From NCBI RefSeq assembly GCF_027497235.1, contig NZ_CP114902.1, positions 4,676,001-4,740,000 of the forward strand: a stretch of DNA of 64,000 nucleotides. The letters are read 5' to 3'. Every line of letters starts with the position of its first letter. The stretch's first letter is position 1. Below, piece after piece: positions 42,221 to 54,565 of this stretch. Made by a program: the position numbers and the translations under genes. Below the pieces are notes generated by a model that saw only the letters and a list, made by a program, of their open reading frames with translations, was not told the origin of the DNA and searched no databases. The stretch comes from Micromonospora sp. WMMD1128 (GTDB lineage: Bacteria > Actinomycetota > Actinomycetes > Mycobacteriales > Micromonosporaceae).

Positions 42221-42877
42221 ATGGGCGAGTTCTTCCGCGTCCTGACGGACAACGCGGAGCTATTCCGCGATGGGTTCATCAACACCGTCAAGTTGTTCCT
42301 GATCGCCGGCGTCGGCAGCCTCGTCCTCGGCACGCTGCTCGGCGCCATGCGAGTGTCGCCGGTCCCCGCCCTGCGGGCGTTCGGCGCCACCTACGTCAAC
42401 CTGGTCCGCAACACCCCGCTGACCCTCGTGTTCGCGTTCCTCGTCTTCGCGGTGCCGAAGCTGGACGTGAACATCGACTACTTCCCGAGCGCCTGCATCG
42501 CGCTGACCGTCTACACCTCGGCGTTCATCTGCGAGGTGATCCGCTCCGGCGTCAACACCGTCGCCACCGGCCAGGCCGAGGCTGCCCGGGCGCTCGGCAT
42601 GACGTTCAGCCAGGTGCTCACGCTGATCGTGCTGCCGCAGGCGCTGCGGGCCATGGTCCCGCCACTGATGAGCGTGCTCATCGCCATGCTGAAGAACACC
42701 ACGATCGCCGCCGGTTTCTCCGTGCTGGAGGCCGGCGCCATCCCGGCGTACATGGCCGAACGGGGTGAGCCGCAGTTCGTCGTACTCACCTGGATCGTGA
42801 TCGGCTTCCTCATCCTGATCATCCCGCTGGTGTTCCTCCAGCGGTTCCTCGAGCGCAAGTGGGCGGTGGCCCGATGA
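42221..42877 (+). CDS. gluC: Amino-acid ABC transporter permease, first subunit
   Basis: The 218-residue membrane protein has about five hydrophobic segments and the EAA loop EAARALGMTFSQVLTLIVLPQALRAM that contacts the ATPase. It begins ATG 42221 after a 79-base gap from gluB and overlaps gluD by 4 bases (ATGA). It forms a heterodimeric channel with GluD. Confidence 0.92.
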   Translation: MGEFFRVLTDNAELFRDGFINTVKLFLIAGVGSLVLGTLLGAMRVSPVPALRAFGATYVNLVRNTPLTLVFAFLVFAVPKLDVNIDYFPSACIALTVYTSAFICEVIRSGVNTVATGQAEAARALGMTFSQVLTLIVLPQALRAMVPPLMSVLIAMLKNTTIAAGFSVLEAGAIPAYMAERGEPQFVVLTWIVIGFLILIIPLVFLQRFLERKWAVAR

Positions 42878-43752
42878 GTAGCGGCAGCGTCCTCTACGAC
42901 CTTCCCGGCCCGAAGGCCAAACTCCGTAACCGGATCCTCGGCATCGTCGCGATCGTGGCGATCGTGGCTCTGGTCGCGTTCATCGTCTACAAGTTCGACC
43001 AGACCGGCCAGTTCGAGTCCCGCAAGTGGGAGCAGTTCCAGTACGCCGCGGTGCAGCGGGAGGTCCTCTCCGGACTCTGGGCGACGCTGAAGGCCGCCGC
43101 TGTCGCGACCGTGCTGGCGCTGCTGTTCGGTGCGGTCTTCGCCAGCGCCCGACTCAGCGACAGATGGTTGCTCCGGAACCCGGCCACCTTCGTGGTGGAG
43201 CTGTTCCGGGCCATCCCGCTGCTGATCCTGATCTTCTTCGGCTACTACGTGCCGCTGCAGTACGGCTGGCCGATCGACAAGTTCTGGGCGCTCGTCATCG
43301 GGCTGACGCTCTACAACGGCTCGGTGCTCGCGGAGATCTTCCGCGCCGGCATCAACGCCGTGCCGTACGGGCAGACCGAGGGCGCGTACGCGGTGGGCCT
43401 GCGCAAGAACCAGGTGCTGCGGCTGATCCTGCTGCCGCAGGCGTTCCGGGCCATGCTCCCGGCGATCGTCAGCCAACTCGTCGTGCTGCTCAAGGACACC
43501 GCGCTCGGCTTCATCATCACGTACCCGGAACTGCTCTTCGCCGGCAAGCAGATCGGCGGCCGGCTCGCGTTCGGCCTGCCGTACGTCCCGACGTACCTGA
43601 TCATCGCGGCCATCTACATCAGCATCTGCGGCCTGCTGTCGGTGCTGGCCTGGTGGTTGCAGAAACGGCTGACCCGGCTGCCGCGCAGCGCGGCCAAGCC
43701 GGTGCCGTCGACCCAGACCGACGGGGGCACCGGCGCCACCCAGCTGATCTGA
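42874..43752 (+). CDS. gluD: Amino-acid ABC transporter permease, second subunit
   Basis: The 292-residue membrane protein has an N-terminal segment IVAIVAIVALVAFIVYKF, a periplasmic-side stretch, four more hydrophobic segments and the EAA-like loop GAYAVGLRKNQVLRLILLPQAFRAMLPA. The ATG overlaps the gluC stop. A Thr/Gly-rich tail of about 20 residues ends the protein. A strong hairpin follows, closing the operon. Confidence 0.92.
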   Translation: MSSGSVLYDLPGPKAKLRNRILGIVAIVAIVALVAFIVYKFDQTGQFESRKWEQFQYAAVQREVLSGLWATLKAAAVATVLALLFGAVFASARLSDRWLLRNPATFVVELFRAIPLLILIFFGYYVPLQYGWPIDKFWALVIGLTLYNGSVLAEIFRAGINAVPYGQTEGAYAVGLRKNQVLRLILLPQAFRAMLPAIVSQLVVLLKDTALGFIITYPELLFAGKQIGGRLAFGLPYVPTYLIIAAIYISICGLLSVLAWWLQKRLTRLPRSAAKPVPSTQTDGGTGATQLI

Positions 43753-43787
43753 TCGGGGCCGGCGCCTTCGAGGCGTGGACAATCGAC

Positions 43788-43825
43788 GTGGGGCAGGTGA
43801 CGGAACATTCCGTCACCTGCCCCAC
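43788..43825. terminator. Perfect 18-bp inverted repeat after gluD
   Basis: Arms 43788-43805 and 43808-43825 are exact reverse complements separated by CA only. It lies between the gluD stop and the stop of the minus-strand secreted-protein gene, so it may serve both strands. A 2-base loop would force the top pairs to open. Confidence 0.75.
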
Positions 43826-43850
43826 TCGGTTCACCTGTCAGCGACGAGGA

Positions 43851-44186
43851 TCAGTCGTCCTGCCCCTGCTCGACGCCGTAGCTGGAAATGCTCTTCGTCG
43901 CCCCCGACCCACACTGCACCTTCGACACCGACAGGCCGCCGGCGTAGTTGCCGTAGTAGGTGTGGATCGTGTTGTTCGGTCCCTCGACACACTTGACCCA
44001 TGCCCGGTGCCACCACCGATAGGTCTGCGGGGCGCACGACGACTTGACGCCCCACGTGTAGGTGTAGTCCCGCGAGGCACTGCAGGGGGCAGCCTGAGCC
44101 GGCGAACCGGCGACAACGACGCTGGTGGCGACGCCCGCCACGACAAGTGCGGCACCAGCCAGACCGCGTCCGAGCCTTCTACGCAT
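43851..44186 (-). CDS. Small secreted Cys-containing protein of unknown function
   Basis: The 111-residue precursor has a clear signal peptide (RRRLGRG n-region, hydrophobic core, cleavage near AQA-APC), leaving about 78 residues with four Cys (35, 51, 66, 92) that could form two disulfides, and many Tyr, Trp and Ser. GGGGAGG precedes the ATG. The base composition is lower in G/C than the surroundings, which hints at relaxed constraint or recent gain. I recognise no family. An inverted repeat and an AT-rich candidate promoter lie just upstream. Confidence 0.75.
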   Translation of the reverse strand: MRRRLGRGLAGAALVVAGVATSVVVAGSPAQAAPCSASRDYTYTWGVKSSCAPQTYRWWHRAWVKCVEGPNNTIHTYYGNYAGGLSVSKVQCGSGATKSISSYGVEQGQDD

Positions 44187-44203
44187 GTGTTCCTCCCCGT
44201 TTC

Positions 44204-44224
44204 CGTTACGAGGTGTTCGTAACG
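44204..44224. promoter_or_regulatory. Inverted repeat upstream of the small secreted gene
   Basis: CGTTACGA at 44204-44211 and TCGTAACG at 44217-44224 pair perfectly around 5 bases, 18 bases before the start. On the minus strand a candidate -10 (TTATAT) lies farther upstream at about 44236-44241. The repeat could be an operator or a leader hairpin. Confidence 0.5.
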
Positions 44225-44307
44225 AATAGAAGGATATAAGAACATCTACGTCGTGGCTACCCGAGGTCAGGATCTTACTAGGCGTGATCGATGCCGTGGT
44301 GCCGCTT

Positions 44308-46070
<1,763 letters not shown>

Positions 46071-46074
<4 letters not shown>

Positions 46075-46469
46075 CGCCCGACCCCGCACCGGTGCGCCGC
46101 TCCGTCGAACCGCTTCGCCACACCGGCCCCCGTGGCCCGGTCGAATCGCGCCGCGCCGACCCCCGCCGCCCCGTCGAACCGCTCCGCGCCGGCGCCCGTC
46201 GCCCGGTCGAACCGCTCCGCCGCGCCGGCCACTGCCGTCCCACCGAACCGTCCCGTCGTGCCGGCCAACGCCGCCCCCGCGGTCCGCGCTGCCGTGCCGG
46301 TTCGGTTCGCGCCGGGTGTCCGCCGTGACGTGGCGGGCCGCGGCTCCGCGTGCCGCGACCGGGGTCGCTGCGTCGGTCGAGACCCGCCTGTCGGCCGGCA
46401 TCGGACGACCGGCGAGGACCGGCCGGGACCGTGTGGCAGACCGCCGGTGAACCTGTGCCGCCGCGCCAT
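46071..46469 (-). CDS. Putative small ORF coupled to rny, basic N-terminus and 11-12-residue repeats
   Basis: A 132-residue reading frame starts ATG 46469 with AGGGGAGG 6 bases upstream and ends TGA overlapping the rny ATG, the arrangement expected of a coupled gene. The first 70 residues are rich in Arg, Pro and Thr; the rest consists of repeats with the core RFDGAA/RFDRATGAG. Codon third positions are G/C-rich. No homologous domain is recognised. The low complexity leaves it open whether the protein is made or the region is a structured leader. Confidence 0.5.
46123..46296. repeat. Tandem repeat of five 33- or 36-bp units upstream of rny
   Basis: Units begin at 46123, 46156, 46189, 46225 and 46261, each with CCGGCC/CCGACC followed by a variant of GTCGAACCGCTCC. 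Unit lengths are 33, 33, 36, 36 and 36, all multiples of three. They lie in the ORF that precedes rny. Confidence 0.75.
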
Positions 46470-47151
46470 GGCCGCCTCCCCTGAACGTCGACCGCAGGAC
46501 ACGCACGAAGACGCGCCTGCGGCTCTGGACGCCCGACCCGAGCGGCTGGCTCTGGGCAGCTTTCCGTCGGCGGTGCCCCTCGTTGGGCACCGCCAGCGGC
46601 CGGTTGCAGTTGTCGGATGCTCCGGACGAATCCGGAGCTGCCGTCAAAGGCCGGTGAAGCTGGCCAAAGTGATGCTGTCTTGTTACGCGTTCTATGTTGT
46701 GCGCTTAGCCTGCGCTGGTCGGGCAAAGTGAGCCTGTATGGCGAGGCTAGGTCGCTAGGGGCCGTTCGGTCAAGGAGTCATGATCAAACCACCCGGACGG
46801 AGAGAAGTTGACCCGTCACGGATTGCTGAGAATATGCCGGACAGCGCCGGACAAACCTCGCCGCCCGTCACCTCCCCGTGACCTTTTCCGCCTGCTCAGA
46901 CGCCACGCCCTCCCTCCAGAGCCCACCCTCGCCCTCTCCCGTCCTCCAACCCGCGCTGATCAAGGAGTTGACGTCAAGAACGATCACCCACCAGACACAA
47001 AACCCTTGATCACCGACCCACGATGGCCTCTCCGTCCCCGGCGATCATGAAGTTGACGGCCGTTTTGGAGATCAACTACGCCGCCAACTTCATGATCGCC
47101 GGGGCAGAGGGCGGGGTGGGTGGGTGGTGGGTGGGTGGGTGGGTGAACGGG
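46470..47151. other. Intergenic region of 682 bp without a supported gene
   Basis: Between the ORF preceding rny and the BKACE gene. It is less G/C-rich around 46660-46900 and probably holds the rny promoter. It contains two inverted repeats: TGATCAAGG/CCTTGATCA (46959-46967 and 47004-47012) and the long hairpin at 47036-47104. A 33-codon plus-strand frame at 46779 has poor codon bias and is not called. Confidence 0.55.
47036..47104. terminator. 25-bp near-perfect inverted repeat downstream of the BKACE gene
   Basis: Arms 47036-47060 and 47080-47104 match with a single mismatch around a 19-base loop. It starts 48 bases beyond the BKACE stop (47152) on the minus strand. Confidence 0.7.
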
Positions 47152-47916
47152 TCAGGGGGTGAGCTGGGCTTGGGCGGCTTGCACCAGGGTGCGGTTGTCC
47201 GCTGCGATGCTGCCGTCGGGTAGCAGCAGCGTGTCCTCCAAGCCGATCCGGGTGTGCAGGCCCCTTCGGACCGCCTCGGCGAACACCGGCCAGGTGGCCG
47301 GGCCTTCGCCGTGCAGCAGCACCGGCGGGCACCCGTCCGGCGGCCCGGCGTCGATCGCGGGCGTGTCGGCGCGCCGAGCCAGGATCCCGGTCGCGTCGGC
47401 GAGCGCGGCGAGGATCGCGGTCGCGTCGGCGAGCGCCGCCTCCACCGGTTCGGCCATGCACTCGACGAGCAGCCGCCCGGTCGGTGTCGGCCAGCGGCGC
47501 CAGGCGTCCACCGCCGCCTCCGTCCAGAGGCCGGCCTCGACCATGACGCCACGCTCGTGCAGGGCCGCGGCGACCTCCGCCGCCCCGGGCTCGTGGGCGT
47601 TGACGGACGCGAAGTCGGGCAGCACCGTCCAGGCGCGGACGGCGGCGACGCGCGCGGCCGGGTCGGGCACGATCCAGGCGCCGGTGCTCACCCCGACCGG
47701 CAGGCCGGGGCGGACCGCCCGGACGGCGGTGAGCGCCGCGGCGACCACCGCCGGGTCGAGCGACTCGACGCCACCGTCGTCACGGGGATGGACGTGCACG
47801 GCCGCCACCCCGGCCTCCGCGCAGCGCACGGCGTCGGCCGCCAACTCGGCCGGGGTGAGCGGCACGGCGGGATGCTCGTCCCGCCGTCGCCCCCCGTTCA
47901 GGCACGCCTTCAGCAC
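47152..47916 (-). CDS. BKACE-family (DUF849) beta-keto acid cleavage enzyme
   Basis: The 254-residue enzyme is likely a zinc-dependent TIM barrel that condenses a beta-keto acid with acetyl-CoA. Visible features are ACLNGGRRRDEHPAVPLTPAE near the N-terminus, AVHVHPRDDGG with the metal His pair, and GLWTEAAVDAW. It is shorter than classical members (about 280-310), and the family is broad, so the substrate is unknown. GTG at 47916 is chosen because the conserved barrel starts there; the start lies in a set of short direct repeats. Confidence 0.78.
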   Translation of the reverse strand: MLKACLNGGRRRDEHPAVPLTPAELAADAVRCAEAGVAAVHVHPRDDGGVESLDPAVVAAALTAVRAVRPGLPVGVSTGAWIVPDPAARVAAVRAWTVLPDFASVNAHEPGAAEVAAALHERGVMVEAGLWTEAAVDAWRRWPTPTGRLLVECMAEPVEAALADATAILAALADATGILARRADTPAIDAGPPDGCPPVLLHGEGPATWPVFAEAVRRGLHTRIGLEDTLLLPDGSIAADNRTLVQAAQAQLTP

Positions 47917-48000
47917 GGGCGCACACCCCTCCCACACGCCGGCAGCACGGGCGTACACCCTTCACACGCCGTCAGCACGGACACGACCTCTTCCCCACGG
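47911..48000. repeat. Three imperfect ~30-bp direct repeats spanning the BKACE start
   Basis: CAGCACGGGCGYACACCC or a variant begins at 47911, 47943 and 47973. The first unit contains the GTG start of the BKACE gene and the others form its upstream region. The third is the most diverged. Confidence 0.6.
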
Positions 48001-48028
48001 TCCACACGACGTCGACGCGCCGGGCCGG

Positions 48029-48721
48029 TCAGTCGTGCCGGCGGGCGTCGAGGTCGTTCTCGGCGTCGGCCAACGCGTCGGCGTCGATGTGCTCGGCGAA
48101 CTCGGCCGCCTCGGCGCTCTGCGCGGCGAGGGCGTCCTTCACCGCGCGGATCGCCACGCCGGCCGGGTAGCCCTTACGCGCCAGCATGCCGACCAGGCGC
48201 CGGAACACCGCGTCGGGCTCGCCCCGGGCGGTGCGCAGCTTCCGCTCCACCAGCGCCCGTGCCGTCTCCGCCTCGGTCTCCTGGTCGAGGTCCTCCAGGG
48301 CCGCGCCAGCGACCTCGCCGTCGACGCCCTTCTGGCGCAGCTCGTTGGCGAGCGCCCGGCGGGCCAGCCCACGGCCGGTGTGCCGGCTGCTCACCCAGGC
48401 CCGCGCGAAGGCGGCGTCGTCGACGATGCCGACCTCGTCGTAACGGTCGAGGACCTGCTCGGCCACCTCTTCGGAGATGCCTCGCCGGGCCAGCGCGCCG
48501 GCCAGCTCGGCCCGGGTGCGCGGCCGGGTCGCGAGCTGCCGCAGACAGATCTCCCGGGCCACCTCGGCCTCGTCGCGGGGCGGAGCCGGAGCCTCCCCTG
48601 GTTCGGGCTCCGCCCCGCGACCGCGGCGCCCACGGCGGGGCTGGGGCGTGCCGGTGGCGTCACCCGCACGGGGCGGGCTGGCATCCCAGCCCCGCCCCGT
48701 GCGGGCGCGTCGTCCTGCCAC
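48029..48721 (-). CDS. recX: Regulatory protein RecX
   Basis: The 230-residue protein has three helical RecX repeats: EICLRQLATRPRTRAELAGALARRG, VDDAAFARAWVSSRHTGRGLARRALANELRQKGV and RALVERKLRTARGEPDAVFRRLVGMLARKGY. RecX modulates or inhibits RecA filaments. An N-terminal 50-residue Pro/Arg/Gly-rich extension precedes them. GTG at 48721 lies 11 bases after the recA stop; the ribosome-binding site is weak, which suits low, coupled expression with recA. Confidence 0.93.
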   Translation of the reverse strand: MAGRRARTGRGWDASPPRAGDATGTPQPRRGRRGRGAEPEPGEAPAPPRDEAEVAREICLRQLATRPRTRAELAGALARRGISEEVAEQVLDRYDEVGIVDDAAFARAWVSSRHTGRGLARRALANELRQKGVDGEVAGAALEDLDQETEAETARALVERKLRTARGEPDAVFRRLVGMLARKGYPAGVAIRAVKDALAAQSAEAAEFAEHIDADALADAENDLDARRHD

Positions 48722-48732
48722 GGATCAGCGGA

Positions 48733-50874
<2,142 letters not shown>

Positions 50875-51006
50875 CGTTGCCACCCCTGCCTTCGCCGGCG
50901 TCTTTCCTGAGCTTCGCGTCACGCGGGACACGCTAGGCGCTGGGTCCGACAGAAAACCAGCCGACGGGCCGCGAGCTGTGGACGAGCACCCCGCTGTGGA
51001 CAATAG

Positions 51007-51022
51007 CCGAACAGGTGTACGA
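51007..51022 (-). promoter_or_regulatory. LexA-binding SOS box upstream of recA
   Basis: On the plus strand CCGAACAGGTGTACGA matches TCGAACNNNNGTTCGA with two mismatches. It lies 133 bases upstream of the recA ATG and between recA and the DUF3046 gene, which is 37 bases beyond it. Confidence 0.75.
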
Positions 51023-51059
51023 CTGGGCAAGCGACACGCGGAACCGCCGAAAAGGCTGC

Positions 51060-51260
51060 TCAGCGTAGTCGCGCGGGCACCCGGTCGGGATACGCGGCCA
51101 CCACCGCGCGCCACACCACATGCGTTTCCTCACCGGCGGCCAGGGCCTGCTCGACGGTCCGCCCGCCGAGTTGGGACAACACCTGGTCGCTGGCGATGCT
51201 GGCCGCGTAGCCCGGCCCGAACGCCTCCTCCAGCCGCGCCCAGAAGTCGGTCAGCCGCAC
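51060..51260 (-). CDS. DUF3046 small protein
   Basis: The 66-residue protein [19 protein letters not shown]... is a typical DUF3046 member, a family that sits beside recA in many Actinobacteria. It has the pattern [20 protein letters not shown] and ends [16 protein letters not shown] precedes the GTG. Function unknown. Confidence 0.88.
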   Translation of the reverse strand: MRLTDFWARLEEAFGPGYAASIASDQVLSQLGGRTVEQALAAGEETHVVWRAVVAAYPDRVPARLR

Positions 51261-51264
51261 GTGT

Positions 51265-52605
51265 TCAGTCCTCCTCTTGATGTCCGCCGGCGCCGGAAAC
51301 GCCGGCCACGCCGGAAGCCCCGGCTGCGCCCGGAGTCCGCAACGCCAGCGCCACCAACGGCACCACCGCGATGGCCGCCAGCAGGGTCAGCGTCGGGTAC
51401 CCCACGGCCCGCAGGACGAACCCGCTCACCGCCGCCGCACCCGCCCCGGCCAGCCCCATGAGCAGGTCGGACAGGCCCTGCACACCGGGCCGGTCGGCGG
51501 TCGGCACCGACTCCGACAGCAGCGTCGAGCCCGCCACCATGGTGCCCGACCAGCCCAGCCCGAGCAGCGCCAGCCCCACCGAGAGCGGCGCGGTGTGGTG
51601 GCCGGCGGTGCCGGCGACCGCGCACGCGGCCAGCAGCAGCCCCACGCCACCGAGGATCACCGGCCGCCGGCCCAGCCGGTCGGTCAGCCAACCCACCACC
51701 GGCGACAGCGCGTACATGCCGGCGATGTGCAGGCTGAGCACGATGCCGACCACCCGCAGCACGTCCGCGTCGGAGTGCCACTCGCCGAGGTGCACCGGGG
51801 TCATCGACATCACCGCGACCATCACCAGGTGCCCCACCGCGACCGCCGCGATGCCGAGGCGGGCGGCCGGCCGTCCGCGTACCGTCCGCCACGCGGCGAC
51901 CATGCCACCGCGGCGGGTGACCGCCGGTGCGGGGCCGGCGGGACGTGCGTCCTCGGCCGCCGCCAGCCGGCGCGCGGTGAGCAGCGGGTCCGGGCGGAGC
52001 AGGATCAGGAGTACGACGGCGGCCAGCACGAACGCGACGGCGCTGAAGGCGAACGGGCCGGCCAGCACCGGCAGGCCCCATCCCCGGGTGGTGTCGTCGG
52101 CGAGCGCGGCGAAGTTCGGCGCGGCCACCGAGCCGATGGTGGTGGCCCAGACCACGAGCGACAACTGCCGCCCACGGCGTTCCGGCGCGGCCAGGTCGAC
52201 GGCCGTGTAGCGGGCCTGGAGGTTCGCCGCCGTGCCGCCGCCGAACAGCAGCATGCCGACGAAGAGCAGCGGCACCACGCGGGTCGCGGTGGCCACCACC
52301 ACGAGCGCCCCGCCGGCCGCGCCGACCAGATAGGCCGCGACCAGGCCGGGTCGCCGCCCGCGGGCCCCCATCAGCCGGGTCACCGGTACGGCGAGCAGCG
52401 CGGCACCGACCACCCCGGCGCTCTGTGCCAGCCCGGCCAGGGCGGTGCCGGCGACCCGGGCCGCGAGCAACGCGCCGACCGAGATGCCGATGGCGACGCC
52501 GACGCCGCCGATGATCTGGGTGCAGACGAGCAGCCGGAGGGTACGCCGCTGGATGCCGGCGACGTCGGGCCGGGGCGGCGCCGGCGCGGTCAGGTCGGTG
52601 GTCAT
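51265..52605 (-). CDS. Major facilitator superfamily transporter
   Basis: The 446-residue protein has about twelve hydrophobic segments with the MFS loop RLMGARGRRPGLV after helix 2 and WLTDRLGRRPVIL after helix 8. A charged central loop (residues about 205-240) separates the halves. The ATG at 52605 follows CAGGAG. It is likely an efflux-type permease; no substrate clue is present. A Gly/Ala-rich tail ends the protein, and its stop is 5 bases from the DUF3046 start. Confidence 0.88.
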   Translation of the reverse strand: MTTDLTAPAPPRPDVAGIQRRTLRLLVCTQIIGGVGVAIGISVGALLAARVAGTALAGLAQSAGVVGAALLAVPVTRLMGARGRRPGLVAAYLVGAAGGALVVVATATRVVPLLFVGMLLFGGGTAANLQARYTAVDLAAPERRGRQLSLVVWATTIGSVAAPNFAALADDTTRGWGLPVLAGPFAFSAVAFVLAAVVLLILLRPDPLLTARRLAAAEDARPAGPAPAVTRRGGMVAAWRTVRGRPAARLGIAAVAVGHLVMVAVMSMTPVHLGEWHSDADVLRVVGIVLSLHIAGMYALSPVVGWLTDRLGRRPVILGGVGLLLAACAVAGTAGHHTAPLSVGLALLGLGWSGTMVAGSTLLSESVPTADRPGVQGLSDLLMGLAGAGAAAVSGFVLRAVGYPTLTLLAAIAVVPLVALALRTPGAAGASGVAGVSGAGGHQEED

Positions 52606-52673
52606 GGCGCTCCTGGGGTACGGCGGGGGCCTCATCGTCCCCCACCGGCTCGGGCGACCGGCACCCGGTTTCG

Positions 52674-53816
52674 CTACAGGCCGAGGCCGCGGCCGATGAT
52701 CTCCTTCATGATCTCGGTGGTGCCGCCGTAGATGGTCTGCACCCGGCTGTCCAGCCAAGCCTTCGCCACCGGGTGCTCCAGCATGAAGCCGTAGCCGCCG
52801 TGCAACTGCACGCATCGGTCGGCGACCCTGGTCTGCAATTCGGTGGTCCACCACTTGGCCTTCGCCGCGTCGGTCACCGAGAGCCGGCCCGCGTCGTGCT
52901 CGGCCACGCAGTGGTTGACGAACGTCCGGGCGATGGTGACCTCGGTGTCCAGCTCGGCCAGGAGGAACCGGTTGTGCTGGAACGCACCGATCGGCCGGCC
53001 GAACGCCTCCCGGGACCGGGCGTACCCGACCGTCAGCGCGAGCAGCTTCTCGCAGGCCGCCACCGCGCCGACGGCGATGCTCAGCCGCTCCCGGGGCAGG
53101 TTGGCCATCAGGTGGTAGAAGCCCTGGTTCTCGACGCCGATCAGGTTCTCCGCCGGCACCCGGCAGTCGTCGAAGAACAGCTCGGCGGTGTCGTTGGCCT
53201 TCAGGCCGACCTTGGCCAGCCGGCGACCCCGGTCGAAGCCGGGGGTGCCGCGCTCCACCGCCACCAGGCTCACGCCGTGCGCGCCCCGGTCCGGGGCGGT
53301 CTTGACCACCACCACCACGAGGTCGGCCATCTCCCCGTTGGTGATGAACGTCTTCTGGCCGTTCAGCACGAGCGAATCGCCGTCGCGGACCGCGGTGGTG
53401 CGGATGCCGGCCAGGTCACTGCCCGCGCCCGGCTCGCTCATCGCGATCGCGGTGACCAGGTCGCCGGAGCAGAAACCGGGCAGCCAACGCTGGCGCTGGT
53501 CGTCGGTGGTCAACTCGGTCAGGTACGGCGCCACCACGTCGTTGTGCAGGCCGAAGCCCAGCCCGGTGCAGCCGGCCGCGACGATCTCCTCGTCGAGCAC
53601 CGCGTTGAACCGGAAGTCACGCTGCCCGCCACCGCCGTACGCCGGGTCGACGTCCGGACCGAGCAGCCCGGCCGCGCCCGCCTTGCGCCACACCTCGCGG
53701 TCGACGATGCCCTCGGCCTCCCACCGCTCGTGGTGCGGCACCGCCTCCCGGGCCAGGAACCGGCGGCACAGGTCCCGGAACTCCTCGTGGACGGGCTGGT
53801 AGAGATGCTGCTCCAT
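52674..53816 (-). CDS. Acyl-CoA dehydrogenase
   Basis: The 380-residue flavoenzyme oxidises acyl-CoA to enoyl-CoA. It has VTAIAMSEPGAGSDLAGIRT (FAD loop), NGQKTFITNG, AKVGLKANDTAELFFDDCRVP, and the C-terminal YGGTTEIMKEIIGR, in which the Glu after TT is the usual catalytic base position. The ATG at 53816 is preceded by a short leader. It is separated from the MFS gene by 68 bases on the same strand. The substrate chain length is not evident. Confidence 0.93.
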   Translation of the reverse strand: MEQHLYQPVHEEFRDLCRRFLAREAVPHHERWEAEGIVDREVWRKAGAAGLLGPDVDPAYGGGGQRDFRFNAVLDEEIVAAGCTGLGFGLHNDVVAPYLTELTTDDQRQRWLPGFCSGDLVTAIAMSEPGAGSDLAGIRTTAVRDGDSLVLNGQKTFITNGEMADLVVVVVKTAPDRGAHGVSLVAVERGTPGFDRGRRLAKVGLKANDTAELFFDDCRVPAENLIGVENQGFYHLMANLPRERLSIAVGAVAACEKLLALTVGYARSREAFGRPIGAFQHNRFLLAELDTEVTIARTFVNHCVAEHDAGRLSVTDAAKAKWWTTELQTRVADRCVQLHGGYGFMLEHPVAKAWLDSRVQTIYGGTTEIMKEIIGRGLGL

Positions 53817-53907
53817 GGCGGCCAGTCTGGCACCGCTCACCCGCGCGGGACAGGGCGCTTCGGTGTGGGCGGTGGCCGGCCGGCCCGAGGCACGTCAGGA
53901 TGGCGGG

Positions 53908-54564
53908 ATGGGCACGTTGACCGGAGCACAGATCGACGACGCCGGGCTGGACGGGTGGACGTACCTGCTCGGGGCGCTGCACACCCGCATCCGTACCCCC
54001 GATTTCGCGGCCGGACTGGCGTTGGTGGCCGCGGTCGGCGCGGAGGCCGAGCGGGTCGACCATCATCCCGACCTGGACCTGCGCTACACGTTCGTGGACG
54101 TGCGGCTGTGGTCGCACGACGTCGGCGGGGTCACCGGCCGTGACCTGCGGCTGGCCCGGACCATCTCGGCGCTCGCCGCCGACGCCGGCCTGACGCCCTC
54201 CCCCGCCGGCCTGGCCCGGCTGGAACTCGGGCTGGACAGCCCGGAGCACGCCGCCGTGGCGCCGTTCTGGCGGGCGGTCCTGGCGTGGGAGCGCCCCGGC
54301 GACGGAGACACCGCCGACGACGAGGTGCGCGATCCGGCCGGCGCGCTGCCGACGATCTGGTTCCAGGCGTCGGGCCGCGACGAGCCCCGGCAGCGCTGGC
54401 ACCCGGACGTGTGGGTCGACCCGGCCGAGGTCGCGCCGCGCATCGAGGCGGCGCTGGCGGCCGGCGGCACGCTTGTCAGCGACGCGGAGGCGCCGAACTT
54501 CTGGGTGCTCGCCGACCCGGACGGCAACCGGGTCTGCCTCTGCACCTGGCAGGGACGCGGCTGA
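53908..54564 (+). CDS. Pterin-4a-carbinolamine dehydratase fused to a VOC/glyoxalase-like domain
   Basis: The 218-residue protein has an N-terminal dehydratase domain (to about 100) with HHPDLDLRYTFVDVRLWSHDVGGVTGRDLRLA, including the HHPD signature at 52-55. The C-terminal half has WFRAVLAWE-like, ...WVDPAEVAPRIEAALAAGG and LADPDGNRVCLC, the pattern of VOC-superfamily domains. Dehydratases recycle 4a-hydroxytetrahydropterin; the added domain may bind another ligand. No aromatic hydroxylase is nearby. ATG at 53908 has a weak CAGGA site. Confidence 0.82.
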   Translation: MGTLTGAQIDDAGLDGWTYLLGALHTRIRTPDFAAGLALVAAVGAEAERVDHHPDLDLRYTFVDVRLWSHDVGGVTGRDLRLARTISALAADAGLTPSPAGLARLELGLDSPEHAAVAPFWRAVLAWERPGDGDTADDEVRDPAGALPTIWFQASGRDEPRQRWHPDVWVDPAEVAPRIEAALAAGGTLVSDAEAPNFWVLADPDGNRVCLCTWQGRG

Positions 54565-54565
54565 C

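Noticed and set aside
46123..46296. CRISPR-like array
   Set aside because: The 33/36-bp units are contiguous, with no unique spacers, and no cas gene is nearby.
46779..46880. 33-codon plus-strand frame with AAGGAG near its ATG
   Set aside because: Third positions are not G/C-biased, the site is only 2 bases from the ATG, and no match to any family is visible.
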